Below, in pieces: positions 19,352-28,966 of a DNA stretch of 64,000 bases. Position 1 is the first letter of the stretch; every line of letters begins with the position of its first letter. Origin of the DNA: JADLHS01 sp020848635 (GTDB lineage Bacteria > Verrucomicrobiota > Verrucomicrobiia > Limisphaerales > JADLHS01); contig JBAOIL010000015.1 in NCBI GenBank assembly GCA_037044975.1, positions 248,001-312,000 of the forward strand, given 5' to 3'. The translations under genes were made by a program, and so were the position numbers. The notes beneath the pieces are model-generated. The model had not been told where the DNA came from. It made no database searches and saw nothing but the letters and a program-made list of their open reading frames with translations.

Positions 19352-20502
19352 ATGCAAACCACCATCGCCCCCGCTGATCAAGCCCCGCAATTCGACTGGC
19401 AAAACCCTTACATTTTGCTGACGCCGGGCCCGCTTTCCACCAGCCCCACTGTTCGTGCCGCACTGCTGCGCGACTGGTGCACCTGGGATGATGACTACAA
19501 CCTCGGCATCGTCACGCCGATCCGGGAAGGGCTGGTGAGAATTGCCAGCGCCACGAAGCCGGAGGATTACACCGCCGTGCTCATGCAAGGCAGCGGCACG
19601 TTCTCGGTCGAAGCCATGATCGGCACGCGCAGTGCCGGCGGACGGCAAATTGCTCGTCCTCGCCAACGGCGAATACGGCAACCGCCTCGGGCGCATCGCC
19701 GCAGACGCTCAAGATCAACACCGTCGTCCACGATTCCGGCGAGCTCGCCCCACCGGACCTCGGTAAACTCGAAGCTGCCCTCCGCAGCGACGCGGCCATC
19801 ACGCACGTCGTCTGTGTGCACAATGAAACGACCACCGGCATGCTCAATCCGCTGGCGGCGATTGCCGGGATCGTGAAAGGCCAGGGGCGCATCTTTCTCG
19901 TGGATTCCATGAGCGCCTTTGGCGGCATTCCGCTGGACGTCGCTGAGCTCGGCATTGATTTCATCGTCTCCTCGGCGAACAAGTGCATCCAGGGCGTGCC
20001 GGGCTTTGGCTTCGTCATCGCGCGGAAATCCGAGCTGGCCAAATGCTCGGGGCGCGCCCGGTCCGTTTCGCTCGATATTTACGATCAATGGTCGGGCATG
20101 GAAAAAGGCCATGGCAAATGGCGCTTCACTTCGCCCACCCACGTCGTGCGGGCCTTTGCGCAGGCGATGAAGGAACTGGAAGAGGAAGGCGGCGTGGCCG
20201 CCCGTTTCGCCCGCTACACCGAGAATCAACGCCGGCTCGTGCGGGGCATGGAGCGGCTCGGCTTCCGCTGTGTCCTCCCGCTTGCCCTGCAAAGCCCGAT
20301 CATCACCGGCTTCTACAATCCCGAAGCGCCCGGCTATGACTTCATGAAATTCTACGACCTCCTGAAGACCAAGGGCTTTGTCATCTACCCCGGCAAAGTC
20401 ACCGGCATCAATTCATTTCGCATCGGCACCATCGGCCATGTTTTCCCCAAGGACATTGATCGCCTCATCGTGGCCGTGGAAGCTAGCCGATATTGGGTTT
20501 GA
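19352..20502 (+). CDS. phnW: 2-aminoethylphosphonate-pyruvate transaminase (two frameshifts)
   Basis: PLP-dependent aminotransferase that makes phosphonoacetaldehyde and alanine, feeding PhnX. The N-terminal ILLTPGPLSTSPTVRAALL and CTWDDDYN are family signatures; the PLP Lys is in SSANKCIQGVPGFGF. Two single-base gains, near 19628 and between 19702 and 19712, shift the frame twice; with both removed the protein reads GTAVPADGKLLVLANGEYGNR and HDSGELAPPDLGKLEAAL, about 382 residues in all. All catalytic parts are otherwise intact, so an assembly error is likelier than a pseudogene. Confidence 0.92.
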
Positions 20503-20585
20503 TTCGCCCCATGAAGCCACCTCAGAAATACCCCGTTCCTCGGGGCCCTCACTGAGGGTCCAAATTTCTGTTAGCCTTGAAGCGT

Positions 20586-21332
20586 ATGAGCAGGGCTACG
20601 TCTATCTCATTCCTCAGCGTTCAAATCGTTGCAATTTTTCTGGCTGGATGCGAGCGCCGTGAATCCGCGGACTCGAATGGCTCGCAAAAACTGCAGACTA
20701 TCATTATCCAAGACGAGAAGTTGGAGGGCTCGCCGAAAGAAATCGTCGCGCAACTAAACCGACTGGCGAAGAAATATGATCAGCCTACGCAAGAGGGAAT
20801 TGCGATCCGCTTTGACCCTGCAGTTGACGGTGAATGCTCCAGTATGAGTATTTTTCGAGGAGGAGAGCCTTTGTCCAATTGGCTCAAGGCGGTGTGCGAC
20901 TCTTGTGGCTCAAAATATCGCGTCGATGGCACGAACATTGTCATCGAGCTCGTTCCCCTTTCAGAAAAACGAACGGCCAACCTCGAGACTTACCTGACGA
21001 ATGGAATAGTTGAACTCTGTCGGGAATTTAGGTCAAAGCGTGGTCAGGACCGGTTTGGCCTCGGCGAGCAGATCTTTCGGCTTCTCCCTCAATCGCCGGA
21101 GACTTCGTCAAAGGAAGTGTTTTCTGGCACAATCGTGACGTACGATTACCGAAGTCCTAGTTACAAACTTTATAAGAAGGATGTTCTAGTTTTGCTCGGA
21201 GAGCCGGATAGAAACATCAACAACCAGAGGTTCTGTTACTCGCTTCGCCCAACTGGAGATACGTATGCGGAGCTTTCTGTTGAGTTCGGAGAATATGATT
21301 ACGCAGTAAATCCCTTTCTGTATTGGAAATGA
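20586..21332 (+). CDS. Lipoprotein with STN-like and possible BamE-like regions, function unknown
   Basis: 248 residues from the ATG at 20586. The signal MSRATSISFLSVQIVAIFLAGC ends in a perfect lipobox LAGC, so it is a membrane-anchored lipoprotein. Residues of about 40-120 (EIVAQLNRLAKKY, SNWLKAVCDSCGSKYRVDGTNIVIELV) resemble the STN/secretin-N repeat seen in secretins and anti-sigma systems. The C-terminal part (KDVLVLLGEPDRNINNQRFCYSL) resembles the BamE/SmpA lipoprotein pattern. Both are visual matches. Base composition is clearly more AT-rich than its neighbours and no operon partner is close, which suggests transfer. Confidence 0.65.
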   Translation: MSRATSISFLSVQIVAIFLAGCERRESADSNGSQKLQTIIIQDEKLEGSPKEIVAQLNRLAKKYDQPTQEGIAIRFDPAVDGECSSMSIFRGGEPLSNWLKAVCDSCGSKYRVDGTNIVIELVPLSEKRTANLETYLTNGIVELCREFRSKRGQDRFGLGEQIFRLLPQSPETSSKEVFSGTIVTYDYRSPSYKLYKKDVLVLLGEPDRNINNQRFCYSLRPTGDTYAELSVEFGEYDYAVNPFLYWK

Positions 21333-21498
21333 TGAAATGACGGGAATGTTAAAAGCGGAGTTCAGCAACCCGGACGCCGTGAATGGCGCGATTGCAGCTT
21401 GTTTCCAATCCGCGAAATAGTGCCGCGGACTTCTCGACTTGGATTGTGGGAGAGCCTAGCCTTCCCCACTAACGGAACACAAAATCGCAGCGTGCCCC

Positions 21499-24051
21499 TC
21501 AGGCCAATATGCGTTCCCGCTTGGGATCCACGGGCGGTTGCAGGCTCATGCTGGCGGGCCAGTGAATTCCATCCTGCAAGATCGTGTAGTCGCCGCTCGT
21601 GAGATAAGCTTTATCCACGGGCCCACCGCCGGGACGCTTGATGTATCCCAAGGCGAGTGGTTTGCCGAGTGTCGGCGAGAAGCAGCCGCTGCTGGTGTAA
21701 CCCACCAATCTGTTATCCCGGAAAATCGGCTCATTGCCCCACAAGGTCACGGTGGGGTCCGTAACCTCGAGCGTCAGTGAAACCAACCGCTTGGTCAGGG
21801 GTTGGTCTTTCAGGCCAAGCAATTTTTCCTTGCCCAGAAATTCCTTGGACCAGGCAATGGCGAAGCTGAGTCCGGCTTGAAAGGGGTTTTCGTCCACGGA
21901 CAACTCAGTGCCGAAAGCGCGATAGGCCTTCTCGACGCGCATCGTATTGATGGCATAAGTCCCGGCCGGTCGGATTCCTTCCGGCGCCCCGGCCGCGAGC
22001 AGGGCGTCCCACACCGCCGGCAAGCCCGCCGCCGCGCCATGCAATTCCCAGCCCAGTTCGCCGACATACGTCACGCGCAGGGCCCGCACCGATTGCCCCG
22101 CCACCCGGACTTCCGCGCTGTGCCCAAAAGGAAACGCGGCGTTGCTCAGGTCTGTCGCCGTGACCCGGGAGAGGATCGTCCGCGCCGCCGGACCCATGAT
22201 CGAAACCACACCCAACTCAGCCGTCATATCAGTGAGGGTCACATCCGCCCCGGCGGGGACGTGTTGCAAGATCCAGTCGGCATCATGCGCAGCCTGCTGG
22301 GTGGAGGTGATGACGTAAAACCGGTCGGCGGCCAGCCGGACCACGGTGAGATCGCTCGCGAAAGTTCCCCGCTCGTTGAACATCGCGGTGTACACGATGC
22401 GCCCAATGGCCACAGCCACGTCGTTGCCGCAGAGTCGTTGCAACGTCGCCAATGCGTCGGGTACCGCTTAATTCGAACTTGGCGAAAGTGGATTGATCAA
22501 ACAGCGCCGCACTCCCGCGACAAGTCTTCACCTCCGCCGCCACGTACGGCGCCCAGTTCTGTTTCTTGAAGGAATACTGGATCTCCGGCGTGATACCGGC
22601 CGGCGCATACCACAGCGGCCGTTCCCAACCAGCACTTTGGCCGTCAGCAGCGCCGAGCGCCGAAGTTTTCTCATGCAAGGGCGAGCGGCGGGCATTGCGG
22701 GAAGTCTCCATCTCGCGGTTGGGCCAGGCCATCTGGTAATGCAGACCCAGCACCTCGGCGGCGCGCGTCATGAGATAGCCGCGCTCATTCTGGAGCGGCG
22801 CAAAGCGGCGCACGTCCACGCTCCATAAATCCATCGGCATCTCGCCGCCTTCCGAGCCAGTCCACGGTGTATTTGCCAACGCCACCGGCGCTCGCAATGC
22901 CCACGCTGTTGAAACCCGCCAGCACAAAGAGGCCTTCGGTCCGCGCCGGCGGGCCCATCAGGAAATTGTTGTCCGGCGTGAAGCTCTCCGGTCCGTTCAC
23001 AAACTTCGGAAACTTCGCCATCCGGAGCGCCGGAATGCGATGTTTGCCCGCCGCCAGGGGTTCGGAAAATTTTTCCCAATCATCATTGAGCAGGGCAAAC
23101 TTAAAATCCCCGGGCACGGTATCGCCCACCTGCCACGGCTTCGAGCGCCACTGGAACGCACCGAGTTTGATTGAACCATCATCCAGCGTGCGGAAGTAGA
23201 TTGCGGCATCGGGATCCCGGGCACACGGGAGATCGCGGGCCGCACCGGGAATCGGCTCGCTCAAAACGTAGTGATGCTCGACGGGATAAAGCGGGTAGAT
23301 CGACGCCGATCCCAAGGCCGAGCTGCCGCGTCCACATGCCGCTGGTGAGAATTACCCAATCCGCCTCGATCTGGCCCGGCGTTCCATCGCTCGACTGATA
23401 CTCGACGCCGGTGATGCGTGTGAAGTCCTGTTTACCGTGCGGCGAGGGCTTGGTCTTCAGTCGCGTCACACTGATCTGGTCGAACAACTGCTCCCCATTT
23501 TGGAGCGCGCCTTTCGCCAACGCCACCGTGCATTCGCCGGGAATGACCCGGCCATCCCCAGGCAGATACACCGCGCCCAGCACATCTTCCACCTGGATCA
23601 ACGGCCACAACTCTTGCGCTTCGCGCGGTCCGACTAGGTGCGCTTCCACGCCAAAAACCTCGGCCATTGCGGCGGTGCGACGCAGTTGGATCATGCGCTC
23701 GGCATTCGTGCCCAGTGTGAGGCCGCGCGTGCGGACCCAACCGACATCATGCCCCGTTTCGGCCTGAAGCTGCGGGTAGAGCCAGGCGGAGTACTTGTTG
23801 ATCTGCGTCATGCTGTTGCTGGCGCGCAATTGCCCGACCATCCCGGCGGCATGCCAGGTCGAACCGCTGCTGAGCCGACCCTGCTCCAGCAGCACCACAT
23901 CCTTCCAACCCGCCTTGGCCAGATGATACGCCACGGAGCATCCGACAATGCCACCGCCGACGATCACGACGCGCGCGTGCCGCGGCGGCAATCCGGGCGG
24001 CAGTTCGAAGGGCGACTGAACGGGAGTATTGGTGATCAGCGTGGCGGGCAT
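21499..24051 (-). CDS. FAD-dependent dimethylglycine/sarcosine dehydrogenase-like protein with GcvT domain (three frameshifts)
   Basis: About 849 residues once three single-base gains are removed (near 23293, 22850 and 22459). The N-terminus is a DAO-type FAD oxidoreductase: VVIVGGGIVGCSVAYHLAKAG, LLEQGRLSSGSTWHAAGM with the His used for covalent flavin in this family, and YPVEHHYVLSEP. The C-terminal half is an aminomethyltransferase (GcvT) fold: FELSG, TYVGELGWELHG, INTMRVEKAYRAFGTELS, ending LTSGDYTILQDG. Such enzymes demethylate dimethylglycine or sarcosine and pass the one-carbon unit to tetrahydrofolate. All pieces are collinear with one family, and no residue of the flavin site is missing. 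Confidence 0.88.
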
Positions 24052-24097
24052 AATTTGTGTCCGGATTCTAGGGGCAGAGCGACCGATTGATCACCAA

Positions 24098-24142
24098 AAA
24101 AATTTGGTTCTCCGCTGTTTTCGCTATTGGAAATTCGCGGAG
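24098..24142 (-). terminator. Possible rho-independent terminator of the PQQ operon
   Basis: On the - strand a CTCCGC...GCGGAG hairpin (stems 24137-24142 and 24110-24115) is followed within a few bases by AACCAAATTTTTTT (24096-24109). It lies about 160 bases past the stop of the fused PQQ gene. The stem is only 6 bp with a loop of about 21 bases, so this is a weak call. Confidence 0.35.
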
Positions 24143-24176
24143 CGAAGCCTGGGCCACGACGGGAGTTTGCAAGTCC

Positions 24177-24225
24177 CTCCTCATCCTGCTCCACTCCCTC
24201 CAGGGCGAGGGCCGGGGTGCGGGCG
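24177..24225. repeat. Degenerate single copy of the CCCTCACCC / GGGTGAGGG palindromic element
   Basis: This stretch (TCATCCTG, CTCCAGGGCGAGGGCCGGGGTGCGGG) has the layout of one palindrome from the 30929-31081 element, with several changes. It lies in the gap between the PQQ operon and the DMGDH-like gene and is too decayed to tell its boundaries. Confidence 0.5.
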
Positions 24226-24300
24226 AAGGTCCTGCTAAATTCCCCTGCTTGGTGAACGATGAACCAACGCCAAGCTTGCATGTGGGACCATCACTGGGCG

Positions 24301-26400
24301 CTACTTCTTCAACTGGATGTCCAGTTTCTGCGGTTCGTCCTTCGTCGCACCGGCTTTGGTCGGGTCGGCGAAGGAGAAGAGGTGCGTGTTGGATTGCAGA
24401 TAAACCGTGCCGTTGGCGACGACGGGGGTACCGTAGATCGCGGCGCCCACGTTGGTCTCGCTGATGATTTTCTTGTCCTTGCTCGCGGCCAGCACCACGA
24501 AGTCGCCGTCCTCGTCGCCCACGTAGAGTTTGCCGTCGGCCACGAACGTCGAGCCCCACATGTGCGCCTTCATGTCGTGGGTCCATTGAACCTTGCCGGT
24601 CTCGGCGTCGAGGCAATGCACGAAACCGGAGAAGTCGCCCACGAACAGCAGACCCGTTTCCGGATCAATGCTCACCGTCGAGATGCTGCGGTGGATGCCG
24701 CGATACTCCCAGATCTTGGCGGACTGGGTCACGTCGCCGGTCTTGGTGGCGTCAATGCAAGTGAGGATGCCGATGCCTTCACCGTGCTCGGGATCCTGGC
24801 CGGTGGCGACATAAATGCGGTTCTTCCAGAACACCGGCGTGGCGTTGATCTCACTTGGACCTTCCGCGGCGGGATACTTGATGGTTTTGCCTTCCTTGTC
24901 CTTTTTGTAGTCGGGCGGATTGGCGTCGTATTTCCACACAGTTTTCAATTTGCCTTCCTCCCCGGGATTCTCCGGTTTGGCGTCAAAGGCGTAACACCAG
25001 CCGTCGCCGCCGCCGAAGACAATCTGCTTCTTGCCATTCACCATGGCGAGCGTGGGCGAACCCCATTGGCCGTGATAAATATGCGGGCCGAGCTTCGCAT
25101 CGTCTTCGCCCAGGAACTTGCCAGTGTTTTTGTCGAGCGCGATGAAGCTGGGCGCGTTGGGGGACGGGATGTTTGAATGCGTCCAGTCCTGACCGTTGGA
25201 AGTGCAGGTGTAGAGAATGTCGTCCTCGATCAACACGGAGCAGTTCGAGGCGTTGTGCGGGAACACGCCGAGTTCGTCCATCATGTCATAGACCCAGATG
25301 ATGTCGGCGTCCTGCGGGCCGGGTTCAAGGGGTGGAGCGGGCCGCTCGGTGGGCTTGCCACGGTCCAGCACCACATCCTTTACACAATACTTCGCTTCGT
25401 CCTTGAACTGGCCGTCGTTGCCGTTGGCCATGCCGTTGACGTCGAGGCACATCACCTCGCACCGACTGGTGACCAGATACACACGATCGCCCTCGACGGT
25501 GGGTGAGGCGAGCAGGCCGAGGCTTTCCCAATCGTTTACCTTGCCGGAGGCGAGCTTGGGAACAACGAGTTGCCAGAGAAACGCGCCGGTCTTTTCGTCG
25601 AAGCACAGCAGGATGCTACGGTCGCCCGGGTGCTTCGGGTCACGGGGCGGCTCGTTGTTGGTGCCAATGAAGACTTTGCCGCCGGCAACGGTGACATTGC
25701 CATAACTCTGCGATCCGATTTTAGCAATCCACTTGAGGTTCTTCACCGCGTTGGTGCTGATTTCATCCGAGCCGGGTTTGAAGTCAATCTTCCCAAACGC
25801 ATCGGGCAATCCGCGCTGCGGCGAGTACATGTTGCGGACATTGCGGCCACCCCATTGCGGCCAGTCGGCGGATTGAGCGGGGGAGATTAAGATTAAGAAG
25901 AGGATTAAGACTAAGAGCCGAATCGCGGTGGGGGAGTTCTTAATCTTACTCTTACACTTTTTCTTAATCTCATTCCCATAACTCGCTGGTTCGATGGATC
26001 GTGGTTCAACGCGATACGGCACTTCATCCTCATGCAGTCGCGCCTCGGAATTGCTCCGAATCAAGCCGATGAGCATCGCCGTCAATTCCGCGAGGTCGGC
26101 TTTGCCGGAGTCAATGTCCGCTTCGGTCAAAACTCTCTTTGCCACCAAAACGTCGAGGGCCGCTGCGCACTCCAGGGTCGAGCCTCGCGCGATGTCGAAG
26201 AAGCGACAGCGGTCCGATGGGGTGAATCGACCGTTGCCCTCCGCGATGTTGAGCGGGATGGAGGTTGATGCGCGATCAAGCTGGTTGTGCGCTGACAGTT
26301 TGGACGGGAAGCGCTCCAGAATGTCCGTGAGCCAGGCGATGAATTTCAGCGAGCGTTGATAGACGGTCAGCTTTTCGTGATCGAAGCGGGTGGTTTTCAT
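24301..26400 (-). CDS. Fusion of S23 (23S rRNA intervening-sequence) four-helix protein to exported PQQ-type beta-propeller protein
   Basis: 699 residues in one frame. Residues 1-120 are an S23/IVP four-helix-bundle protein (LTVYQRSLKFIAWLTDILERFP, NQLDRASTSIPLNIAEGNG, RGSTLECAAALD), normally stand-alone and cytoplasmic. From about residue 144 a basic stretch (IKKKCKSKIK) and a hydrophobic core (LLVLILFLILI, about 162-173) end in AQSA-DW, a complete export signal. Residues 180-699 are a PQQ-binding-like propeller (WPQWGGRNVRNMY, GKVFIGTNNEP, LLFVGDFSGFVHCLDAETG). No ATG, GTG or TTG lies between the two parts near the signal, so the propeller is apparently made only as the fusion, or by initiation within the S23 gene. 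It is 46 bases after the other PQQ gene. Confidence 0.85.
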   Translation of the reverse strand: MKTTRFDHEKLTVYQRSLKFIAWLTDILERFPSKLSAHNQLDRASTSIPLNIAEGNGRFTPSDRCRFFDIARGSTLECAAALDVLVAKRVLTEADIDSGKADLAELTAMLIGLIRSNSEARLHEDEVPYRVEPRSIEPASYGNEIKKKCKSKIKNSPTAIRLLVLILFLILISPAQSADWPQWGGRNVRNMYSPQRGLPDAFGKIDFKPGSDEISTNAVKNLKWIAKIGSQSYGNVTVAGGKVFIGTNNEPPRDPKHPGDRSILLCFDEKTGAFLWQLVVPKLASGKVNDWESLGLLASPTVEGDRVYLVTSRCEVMCLDVNGMANGNDGQFKDEAKYCVKDVVLDRGKPTERPAPPLEPGPQDADIIWVYDMMDELGVFPHNASNCSVLIEDDILYTCTSNGQDWTHSNIPSPNAPSFIALDKNTGKFLGEDDAKLGPHIYHGQWGSPTLAMVNGKKQIVFGGGDGWCYAFDAKPENPGEEGKLKTVWKYDANPPDYKKDKEGKTIKYPAAEGPSEINATPVFWKNRIYVATGQDPEHGEGIGILTCIDATKTGDVTQSAKIWEYRGIHRSISTVSIDPETGLLFVGDFSGFVHCLDAETGKVQWTHDMKAHMWGSTFVADGKLYVGDEDGDFVVLAASKDKKIISETNVGAAIYGTPVVANGTVYLQSNTHLFSFADPTKAGATKDEPQKLDIQLKK
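25883..25971. repeat. Inverted ATTAAG-hexamer arrays encoding the signal-peptide region
   Basis: Arm 25883-25915 and arm 25939-25971 are reverse complements over 33 bases with 8 mismatches, spaced by 23 bases. Both are built of ATTAAG-like hexamers. Read on the - strand in frame, one arm gives repeated Ile-Lys / Lys-Lys / Ser-Lys pairs and the other Leu-Ile / Phe-Leu pairs, i.e. the basic and hydrophobic parts of the export signal of the fused PQQ protein. Confidence 0.8.
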
Positions 26401-26404
26401 TGGG

Positions 26405-26440
26405 GAGAATAAAATTAAGAAAAAGATTAAGATTAAGATT
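26405..26440. repeat. ATTAAG-hexamer array upstream of the S23 ORF
   Basis: 36 bases made of ATTAAG, AAAAAG and GATTAAG units lie immediately outside the ATG of the S23 ORF. Relative to the array at 25939-25971 on the other side of the S23 part it is inverted, so the S23 ORF is bracketed by outward-running copies of the same motif. Confidence 0.78.
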
Positions 26441-26446
26441 CCAGGC

Positions 26447-28762
26447 TCAATTCGCTTTCACGCTAATGTTATCAATGTAAACGCGCATGTCTTGTGGTGA
26501 AAACCCGAACAAGCCGGGCGAACCTTCCGCGTGCGCGGTCTTGTGTTTCACTTCGATGGTCCAGGCGGCGGGTTCGGGATCACCGCGCTTCCACGCTTTG
26601 GCGCGCACGACCCCGGTGCTGTCGGCGGCGATGTCCACGCGGGACTTGAGGTGATACCAGGCATTTGGCGTCCATTTGAAATCCACGGCTTCCCGCAAAC
26701 GCTCGAAGTTGGAGCTGACTTCGAGCTTCTGATCGTTGCCTTTGAGCACAATGGCGTAGCGCTGGTTGATGACGCCGACCTCGGACATCTTACGCTTGTT
26801 TCCGTCGCTCATCACGTCGGCTTCGATGGTGTAATTCTTCGCGTCGGGTGCGCCGAGGAAGACGGTGGCGCGCTGGAAGAATTTGTTGTCAATCGTCTTG
26901 GTCAGGCATTTCGTGCCGTCCTTTTCGCGGACCTCGAACTTGAACCGGGCGCCAATCCACGGCAGTGGCGGATACGCGAATACTGCGCCTTCGGCGAGGT
27001 TGGTTTCAGAAAGCGTGATGGCTTCGAAGTCCTGGTTGAGTGGCAAGTAAGGCAGCACTCGTCCGCGGATGTAACCTTTCAAATTGTCGAGCCTGGCTTC
27101 AAATGCACCCGCAGAAGGCTTCGTGGCGGCGTCGGCGACAAGTTTACCGTCGGCGTCGAATTTACCGTTCATGGTGGACTTCACGCGCGCGGTCGGCGGG
27201 ATGAAATTCGTCCAACTCAGAGTTTTCATGTCCTTGATGTCCTCGACAATAAAGCCGCTGGCATCAATTGAGCGCCCGTGGAAAGAAGCGCTCTGACCCG
27301 GGCGCAAGGTGATTTCGGAAGGAATGATTTGCAGCGATTTGCCTGCGCCTGCATTTGGAGTTTTTTCTGCGGCGATTCCTTTCGGCAGCGACAAACTGTT
27401 ACCTTTCTTCCCCCAACAATACAGATGCTTCGTTGTCTGCAGGTAGAGTTTGCCGTTGTAGGCGACCGGCGTGCCGAAGCAGCGGCCTTCGAGTTCGACA
27501 TGCTGGAGAATTTCTGGTTGGTCGCCGGGCTTGATGATGTAGAGCGCGCCTTTCGATCCGGCTTCCGCGCCTTCGCCCGTGCCTTTGCCAGCGGGGTCAT
27601 CGAGCATCGGGACATAAAGTTTGCCGTCGGCATAGAACGGACACGAGTTGCGCTGCTCGATGCCGAGCTTGAGTTTCCATTTGATCACGCCGGTGTTGGC
27701 GTCCACGGCGCAGAGGTCGCCCTTTTCTGCGACGACATAAATCATGTCACCGACAAGAATCGGCGAGCTGGTCGAGGTGGAAACTTCCGCGGCCCAGAGT
27801 TGAAGCTTTTCACGTTCAAGCACCAGCGGGCCAGCGGCGGCGTTGGTGGGTTCGGCATCAGGAAGTTTCAGCGCGATCAATTGGCCCGGTTCGTACGGCA
27901 CGCCGAAGATGGCGATGAGCTTGTCGTTGTTGTGAACGATGGTGGTGGCGTTGATGCCGGCGCGGAACAGCGGTACGCGCCAGATGGGATCGCCGGTGCG
28001 CGCGTTGACGCAGGCGACGCTGCCATCGCCGAGCGCGGCGTAGAACACGCGTTTGCCATTGTGCCAGGAAAGCTGCGGGTGCGAGAAGGAATTGTCCTTG
28101 GGCCGATCGCCGGGGCTGCTGGACCACACGAGTTCGCCGGTCTTTTTGTCGAAGGCGTAAAAGCGATCGGCTGCCGGGCCTTGCGCGCCCCAGTTGGCCG
28201 TAATGCCGCGCGTGATAACCAGATCGCCATCAATCACTGGCGACGCCGTGCGTGCGTTCGGAAAAGTGAGGCGGCCAAACTCCTCCATGAGCGAATGTTT
28301 CCAAAGCAGCTTACCGTCCGCGGTGAAGGCGGCGAGAATTCCCTGCGTGCCTTGGATGAAGACATCGCCGGTTTCGGGATCAATCGCCGGGGTGGCTGTG
28401 GCGTAGCGGAGATAAACGGTGTCGCTGATGAAATCGTTATACATCTGCTGCCAGAGTTTCTTGCCCGTCTCGGCGTCGAAGCACGCCACCCCTTCCTGCA
28501 AGTCCGCGCCCTCGCCGAGATAGCCCATGATATAGAGCTTGCCATTGGCGATGACGGGGGTGGATTGACCGGGGAAGTCGGCGAGCCAGAGCGGATGCTT
28601 GGGATCAACCTTGTCGGGCAGGCCGGTTTCGCGTGACATGCCGGTTTGTTCCGGGCCGCGCCAATTGAGCCAGCCCTGGAGAGGGTCGGCTTGGGCGCTC
28701 GAAATCAGCAGCCCACCGAGGGTCAACCCAACGGCGGCGCGGTGCAGGAACAAGTTTTTCAT
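26447..28762 (-). CDS. Secreted PQQ-binding-like beta-propeller protein with C-terminal jelly-roll-like region
   Basis: 771 residues from the ATG at 28762 (MKNLFLHRAAVGLTLGGLLISSAQA, a signal peptide); a second ATG 6 bases upstream is possible. Residues of about 25-470 have PQQ/BamB-type blades (WLNWRGPEQTG, GKLYIMGYLGEG, GDVFIQGTQGILAAF, GDLCAVDANTGVIKW). The C-terminal region (ITLSETNLAEG, YTIEADVMSDGNKRKMSEVGVINQRY, MRVYIDNISVKAN) looks like a carbohydrate-binding or DUF1080-like sandwich. It is probably periplasmic or cell-surface; no dehydrogenase catalytic residues are evident, so an enzymatic role is not claimed. First gene of the operon with the S23-PQQ fusion; diverges from the PSCyt1 gene. 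Confidence 0.85.
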   Translation of the reverse strand: MKNLFLHRAAVGLTLGGLLISSAQADPLQGWLNWRGPEQTGMSRETGLPDKVDPKHPLWLADFPGQSTPVIANGKLYIMGYLGEGADLQEGVACFDAETGKKLWQQMYNDFISDTVYLRYATATPAIDPETGDVFIQGTQGILAAFTADGKLLWKHSLMEEFGRLTFPNARTASPVIDGDLVITRGITANWGAQGPAADRFYAFDKKTGELVWSSSPGDRPKDNSFSHPQLSWHNGKRVFYAALGDGSVACVNARTGDPIWRVPLFRAGINATTIVHNNDKLIAIFGVPYEPGQLIALKLPDAEPTNAAAGPLVLEREKLQLWAAEVSTSTSSPILVGDMIYVVAEKGDLCAVDANTGVIKWKLKLGIEQRNSCPFYADGKLYVPMLDDPAGKGTGEGAEAGSKGALYIIKPGDQPEILQHVELEGRCFGTPVAYNGKLYLQTTKHLYCWGKKGNSLSLPKGIAAEKTPNAGAGKSLQIIPSEITLRPGQSASFHGRSIDASGFIVEDIKDMKTLSWTNFIPPTARVKSTMNGKFDADGKLVADAATKPSAGAFEARLDNLKGYIRGRVLPYLPLNQDFEAITLSETNLAEGAVFAYPPLPWIGARFKFEVREKDGTKCLTKTIDNKFFQRATVFLGAPDAKNYTIEADVMSDGNKRKMSEVGVINQRYAIVLKGNDQKLEVSSNFERLREAVDFKWTPNAWYHLKSRVDIAADSTGVVRAKAWKRGDPEPAAWTIEVKHKTAHAEGSPGLFGFSPQDMRVYIDNISVKAN

Positions 28763-28966
28763 GACCATGGATTTGATGCTACGAAAACGGCTTTGACGCT
28801 AAGAGTCTTGTTCATGTTCAACGGGATGGCAAACGGAATTGTGAATAAGCCCGCTTCCCTGCCAATTCGTGCGTGCATTTTCAGGCCGGAGTGGCAACCT
28901 GAAGCTGCGTTCACCATGCAGTCATTTGCCAGACAACTCCGTGCGGACCGAGGCCCCCGTTGCATC

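Noticed and set aside
24301..26440. Diversity-generating retroelement suggested by the S23/Avd-like protein
   Set aside because: No reverse transcriptase, template repeat or variable repeat occurs in the window.
27278..28636. A 452-residue open frame on +
   Set aside because: Antisense to the PQQ-propeller gene; no motif or signal sequence.
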